From: Conidiobolus incongruus B7586
Taxonomy: Eukaryota > Entomophthoromycota > Entomophthoromycetes > Entomophthorales > Conidiobolaceae
Direction of reading: 5' to 3'
Assembly (NCBI GenBank): GCA_000697335.1
Contig: JNEM01010549.1
Coordinates: 1-20,814 of the forward strand
Length of the DNA stretch: 20,814 nt
The notes under the pieces are model-generated. The model searched no databases. It saw only the letters and a list, made by a program, of their open reading frames with translations, and was not told the DNA's origin. Shown piece by piece: positions 19,730 to 20,814 of this stretch (position 1 is its first letter; each line of letters opens with the position of its first letter). The translations under genes were made by a program, and so were the position numbers.

Positions 19730-20814
19730 TTAATTGGAATGAGATAAAGTATCTTCAGGCTTCTTTGCGGTTGAACTACTACTCCATCCAACCCAGTCTC
19801 CAAACATTGAATTACGAGCACGATTTTTGAAAAATGAACCAACACTCCCAACTGTATCAACAACTCCTCCTACTACGCCCGATACGCTGACAACAGAGTT
19901 AGGACGAGTAGAAGGATGGACTGGCTCCTGATAATTGTATTTGGATGGAACTCTTGGAGATGCAGATAGTTGTTCATAGTTCTCTCCTTCCAATTTTTGT
20001 CTAGCTTCAATTAGACGATTTAAGATATTTTGATGATATTCGATTTGGTCATCTAGAAAATCCGTTGATATGCTTTTAAAATCATTAAGTTTATATTGAT
20101 GAAATTGATTGATTTCGGCCAATGTGACATTGAAAACGGTATCACATCTTGATTTGACTTTCTCAATGTCAATATCCTTGTTGGGAGAGTCCGCCCAGCT
20201 TTCTTCATTACTTGCCTCTTTATATTTAGCCAATGCACCACCATGCATCTCAACAATTGGTGAATAAGAGTGAACCAAACTCTGATATTCCTTTAGGCGA
20301 TCGATAAACGACTGGCATTCTCTCTTAGCGTAATTGTCTTTGACATCGGATATTTCTTGCATGGTTTCAGCCATTAGCTGAATACCCTTAGTTAATCTTA
20401 AGCATTCTTCACAGTTATCTCTAAAACACCAAACATTTTCATCATTGACACAATCTCGAGTCTCTCGGCCTAACCCTGAGATCATTCTTAAAAGGCCATA
20501 GCTTAGTTTACGATATTGATCACTAGATTCGAATGAATGATCCCTATAACCAACTGCACCTTCATAGCACATAGGTAAAAGTTTATCAATGGATTTAATG
20601 TGGTTATGGAAGCGCTTGACAGTATCTTCATCTCCCTCGTCATCAACATTGAATTCAGGATGATATACATGCTGGAAGAAAGTGAGTCCGTGTTGGTGTC
20701 TTTCAGTTAAAAATCTTTTATCAGCTTTGGACCACTCTACATCGCTGGTACAACTCAGAAAGTGAGTGAATATTTCAGAATATCTAATGACAGGGTGCAT
20801 GGCTAGATGATTAA
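19730..20814 (-). CDS. SNX9/18/33-like sorting nexin, C-terminal part (partial at window edge)
   Basis: The frame is open to the right edge (NHLA before the first visible Met), so the N-terminus lies outside the window; the stop is TAA at 19732-19730. About 360 residues are visible. The first part, HPVIRYSEIFTHFLSC, matches the end of the PX domain of SNX9 (HPVISESEVFQQFL). The next ~270 residues are helical and charged and fit the BAR domain of the SNX9 family (Pfam BAR_3_WASP_bdg), with GLLRMISGLGRE, MAETMQEISDVKDNYAKREC and a final DDQIEYHQNILNRLIEARQK. This family bends endocytic membranes and links phosphoinositides to actin assembly; the usual N-terminal SH3 domain cannot be checked. 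After the BAR domain comes an unusual ~85-residue tail with a Gly/Val run (VSGVVGGVVDTVGSVGSFF) and a Ser-rich end. No intron is seen in the visible part. Confidence 0.85.
   Translation of the reverse strand, partial: NHLAMHPVIRYSEIFTHFLSCTSDVEWSKADKRFLTERHQHGLTFFQHVYHPEFNVDDEGDEDTVKRFHNHIKSIDKLLPMCYEGAVGYRDHSFESSDQYRKLSYGLLRMISGLGRETRDCVNDENVWCFRDNCEECLRLTKGIQLMAETMQEISDVKDNYAKRECQSFIDRLKEYQSLVHSYSPIVEMHGGALAKYKEASNEESWADSPNKDIDIEKVKSRCDTVFNVTLAEINQFHQYKLNDFKSISTDFLDDQIEYHQNILNRLIEARQKLEGENYEQLSASPRVPSKYNYQEPVHPSTRPNSVVSVSGVVGGVVDTVGSVGSFFKNRARNSMFGDWVGWSSSSTAKKPEDTLSHSN

Noticed and set aside
1-20814. tRNA, rRNA, CRISPR array, viral or LTR-type element
   Set aside because: No cloverleaf, rRNA core, regularly spaced repeat, terminal repeat or polymerase/capsid-like frame was recognised on either strand.

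Overview
The window looks like nuclear DNA of an AT-rich, early-diverging fungus. Genes are compact and often interrupted by short GT-AG introns (43 to about 127 bp). The standard genetic code is used. A Na,K-ATPase-type (P2C) pump and an SNX9-type BAR sorting nexin sit beside fungal-style QCR2, CDC27 and M28 aminopeptidase genes. This mix fits zygomycete-grade fungi such as Conidiobolus-like Entomophthorales, but the taxon is inferred from gene content and base composition, not proven.

Layout. 1-2160 has no convincing gene; its first ~1 kb is almost stripped of CA/TG dinucleotides, as if mutated C-to-T in CpA context. 2161-3038 (-) is a four-exon gene for a 233-residue, KEN-box-bearing protein of unknown family. 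It is divergent from 3260-4693 (+), the mitochondrial complex III subunit QCR2 (three exons). 4694-6818 is mostly non-coding, with two exon-like fragments, a perfect 14-bp hairpin and an (AT)18 tract. 6819-9842 (+) is a tandem of three secretory-pathway genes: a small Tyr/Pro-rich secreted protein, a type II membrane protein with plant-like leucine-rich repeats, and a secreted M28 zinc aminopeptidase. 10430-13702 (-) is an intronless P2C-type cation pump with unusual ion-site residues. 14629-17066 (+) is CDC27/APC3 in six exons. 17961-19394 (-) is a gene of about nine small exons whose product weakly resembles the kinetochore protein CENP-L/Iml3. 19730-20814 (-) is the 3' part of an SNX9-like gene that runs off the right edge.

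Connections. CDC27 is a core subunit of the anaphase-promoting complex, KEN boxes are recognised by that complex's activators, and CENP-L acts at the kinetochore, so three of the genes may concern chromosome segregation; nothing shows that they are co-regulated. The three + strand genes at 6.8-9.8 kb all face the secretory pathway and may serve the cell surface or extracellular digestion. The most unusual items are the CpA-depleted block, the unfamiliar KEN-box gene, the altered ion-site residues of the pump, and the secreted Tyr/Pro-rich protein next to the LRR membrane protein. All exon structures were worked out by eye from reading frame and splice-site agreement.
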